NCBI GenBank assembly: GCA_900542045.1 | Contig: UQMI01000012.1 | Span: 1-64,000, forward strand | Length of the DNA stretch: 64,000 nt | Origin: an uncultured Blautia sp. | Lineage (GTDB): Bacteria > Bacillota > Clostridia > Lachnospirales > Lachnospiraceae | Direction of reading: 5' to 3' | Shown: in pieces, positions 62,145-64,000 of the stretch | How the letters are laid out: the number at the start of each line of letters is the position of its first letter | Numbering within the stretch: the first letter of the stretch is position 1 | The notes under the pieces: model-generated | Databases searched by the model: none | What the model was told of the DNA's origin: nothing | What the model saw: only the letters and a program-made list of their open reading frames with translations | Program-made: the position numbers and the translations under genes

Positions 62145-62834
62145 TTATCCCAGAAGCCCCGGCACCTGCTGCAGATCCCTGATTTCATAATCAGTTTTCA
62201 CCGGTACATTTTTTTCTTTTCCTGCGGGATTGTACCAGCAGGTGACAATCCCCATGGTATTTCCGCCCAGCATATCGCTGGTAAGAGAATCGCCCACAAT
62301 GAGCACTTCTGACCTCTTATAGTCTCCGATTTTCCTGAATACTTCCTCAAAAAAGCCCGTTGCCGGTTTTTCCACACCTATGTCTTCTGAAATAAACACA
62401 CCGTCCAGCAAATCTGACAGCCCGGAATTTTTCAGCTTCTTTTCCTGGGCCATTTTTGTTCCGTTGGTAACAGCATATTGTTTCACTTTTCCCCGGCACG
62501 CCGTTACGGACTCCTTTCCATTCGGACAGAAACAGGCCGTATCCCCCAGCAGAAGCTGGTATTCTCTGTTAAACTCAGCGGCAGATATCTCTATATGGTA
62601 TCTTGCAAAAAAATCCAGGAAGCGCCCTTCCAGCACCTCCGGTTTTGTGATCTCGCCCCTTTCCAGGCGCTCCCAGTAAGATCGGTTGATCCCGCTGTAT
62701 GCATGGAGCATTTCATCTGTACACTCACCGAGCCCGAACATCCGAAAGCATTTTCGGATCGACACCTTCTCCGATTCCTCAAAATTTAAAAGCGTTCCGT
62801 CTATATCCCATAAAATAACTTTAATCTCTCCCAT
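62145..62834 (-). CDS. HAD-family hydrolase, YjjG-type nucleotidase/phosphatase
   Basis: A 229-residue HAD phosphatase with motif I WDIDGTLLNF (nucleophile Asp), motif II TNGT, the Lys region and motif IV LIVGDSLTSDMLGG. Cap type and size resemble YjjG/YfnB 5'-nucleotidases. The open frame extends 58 codons upstream into the GNAT gene, but ATG 62834 has GGGAGGAAA directly ahead. It starts 19 bases after the GNAT gene, probably one unit. Confidence 0.92.
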   Translation of the reverse strand: MGEIKVILWDIDGTLLNFEESEKVSIRKCFRMFGLGECTDEMLHAYSGINRSYWERLERGEITKPEVLEGRFLDFFARYHIEISAAEFNREYQLLLGDTACFCPNGKESVTACRGKVKQYAVTNGTKMAQEKKLKNSGLSDLLDGVFISEDIGVEKPATGFFEEVFRKIGDYKRSEVLIVGDSLTSDMLGGNTMGIVTCWYNPAGKEKNVPVKTDYEIRDLQQVPGLLG

Positions 62835-62853
62835 TTTTCCTCCCAATTCTTTA

Positions 62854-63321
62854 TTATTCTGCAAGTTTCCGCAGCGTCTCTCCGGCAATCCGATACACTG
62901 TCCAGTCTGACATCGGTTCCGCTCCCAGTGATAAATAAAAATCAATACTTGGTCTGTTCCAGTCAAGACACCACCATTCCAGCCGTCCGCAGCCACGTTC
63001 CACCGCAATAGATGCCAGCTTTTTCAAAATAGCCTTCCCATAGCCATTTCCCCGGTACTCCGGCCGTACATACAGATCTTCCAGGTAAATTCCTGCACGT
63101 CCCAGAAAGGTGGAAAAATTATGAAAGAACAGCGCAAAGCCAACTTCCTGCCCGTCTGCCATCACAAAGAGCACTTCTGCTTTCTGTTTCTCAAAGATCC
63201 ATTCTTCCAGAGTTTTTTCGTCTGCCACCACTTCATCCAGCATTTTTTCATAATCTGCCAATTCTTTTATAAACTGTAAAATCAATGCGCAGTCTTTTCT
63301 TTCTGCATATCTGAATTCCAT
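62854..63321 (-). CDS. GNAT-family N-acetyltransferase
   Basis: A 155-residue acetyltransferase. The acetyl-CoA motif VRPEYRGNGYGKAIL is near residue 90, and the family layout YLEDLYV and LEWWCLDWNRPSIDFYLSLG matches the diamine/spermidine-acetyltransferase-like branch. The substrate is unknown. AGGAGAG precedes the ATG. It heads a two-gene unit with the HAD phosphatase. Confidence 0.92.
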   Translation of the reverse strand: MEFRYAERKDCALILQFIKELADYEKMLDEVVADEKTLEEWIFEKQKAEVLFVMADGQEVGFALFFHNFSTFLGRAGIYLEDLYVRPEYRGNGYGKAILKKLASIAVERGCGRLEWWCLDWNRPSIDFYLSLGAEPMSDWTVYRIAGETLRKLAE

Positions 63322-63611
63322 CTGATCTCTCCTGTATTTTCTGAATCACTAAAATTTAACTGTTGTTATTTATGGGATTTTGCCATAATCCCAGATATAT
63401 TGTATCATCTATGACAAATATAGAAAATAAATAATTACTTCTGCTCTGCAATAAAAGCGTCAGCAGATCAAAAGAGAAACTTCTATGACTTTCTCCTTTC
63501 CTGTTGTATAATATTGTTAAAGATTCTGTATGGACTGACTTCCCTGTTAGCTGCTTCAAAACCGGCAGCACCGGGAACTGTTCCGTTCTGCCGAAAACTC
63601 CAGGAGGTAAT

Positions 63612-64000
63612 ATGACCCCACCGATCAGCAAAGAAGAACAAAAAAGGCTGCGGCAGCAGTTTAACGGCCGCCAGAAAATTTTACTGGGCAGCAGTATTTT
63701 CCTGCTGCTTTTCGGCATCCTGACTGCAGTATTTGCACTTTTTTACGCGGTCAGCGGCGAAATGGGCGGAATCTTCTGCCTGCTCTGCGCAATGACCGGA
63801 ATCACTGACCTTTTTTTCGCCGTCTGGGGAATCCGCCTTTCCGGCGAACGTACGACAGATTTTTCCAAAGCAGAACTCATCGTATATGAATCCCGGCCGT
63901 TTCTAGCCTTTGCATGGATCTGCTATTTCTTTGGGCTGTTCATCAATCTGGCTGTCATTGCCATGACCGCCTGTGAATCCTACAGCAGCATCCTGCTCTT
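63612..64000 (+). CDS. Membrane protein of unknown function, 3' end beyond window
   Basis: A frame from ATG 63612 (AGGAGG five bases upstream) runs open to the window end, 129 complete codons. It has a basic N-terminus and at least three hydrophobic helices (about residues 22-45, 50-72 and 96-119). The family is not recognised. The 290-base gap before it has a TATAAT at 63507-63512 with a weak -35 region and nothing else clear. Confidence 0.7.
   Translation, partial: MTPPISKEEQKRLRQQFNGRQKILLGSSIFLLLFGILTAVFALFYAVSGEMGGIFCLLCAMTGITDLFFAVWGIRLSGERTTDFSKAELIVYESRPFLAFAWICYFFGLFINLAVIAMTACESYSSILL

Noticed and set aside
63356..63718. 120-codon minus-strand frame near the end
   Set aside because: It overlaps the plus-strand frame at 63612 that has an AGGAGG site, and its own sequence has no motif or ribosome site.

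Overview
The window looks like a chromosomal segment of a gut-type Lachnospiraceae (Clostridia). Grounds are strong AGGAGG-type ribosome binding sites, YesM/YesN two-component pairs beside CUT1 sugar transporters, DUF975/DUF2752/DUF4190 membrane proteins, Fe-S serine dehydratases, a Csp-like subtilase and an FMN riboswitch in front of a riboflavin ECF component. No rRNA, tRNA or CRISPR array was seen. Most genes lie on the minus strand.

Layout. 0-6 kb: lipoprotein plus two-component system; serine dehydratase sdaAB-sdaAA with an AI-2E-type permease. 6-23 kb: a sugar-acid (hexonate/hexuronate) region with HIT protein, two KduD-like dehydrogenases, 6-phosphogluconate dehydrogenase, an IolB/KduI-type isomerase, a three-part TRAP transporter, an FGGY kinase, an RspA/ManD-type dehydratase, a GntR regulator with a visible operator, two PfkB/KdgK-type kinases and a divergent IclR (KdgR-like) regulator, then another GntR regulator and hisC. 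Acids imported by the TRAP system could be isomerised, oxidised or dehydrated and phosphorylated, leaving through 6-phosphogluconate (gnd) or 2-keto-3-deoxygluconate (kdgK). 23-31 kb: an unknown 575-residue protein, a subtilase, a hybrid histidine kinase, a NUDIX hydrolase and riboswitch-controlled ribU.

31.4-37.6 kb looks acquired: a broken tyrosine integrase, a compact convergent toxin/antisense-RNA module with the architecture of the Fst/par type I family, another gene remnant, and a two-component system divergent from a three-gene antimicrobial-peptide-type ABC exporter. Four 11-bp repeats precede the exporter.

37.7-52.4 kb is mostly housekeeping: a second sdaAA/sdaAB pair, tex, membrane proteins, malic enzyme next to an LDH/MDH-family enzyme, and a threonine-branch cluster (ACT regulator, hom, apgM-like, aspartokinase), then prfB with its programmed +1 frameshift. 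52.5-60.8 kb is a sugar operon: GH32-like enzyme, ABC transporter and YesMN. The window ends with nagA, a HAD phosphatase, a GNAT acetyltransferase and the start of a membrane protein.

All calls come from reading sequence and recalled family motifs. No database search or folding calculation was run.
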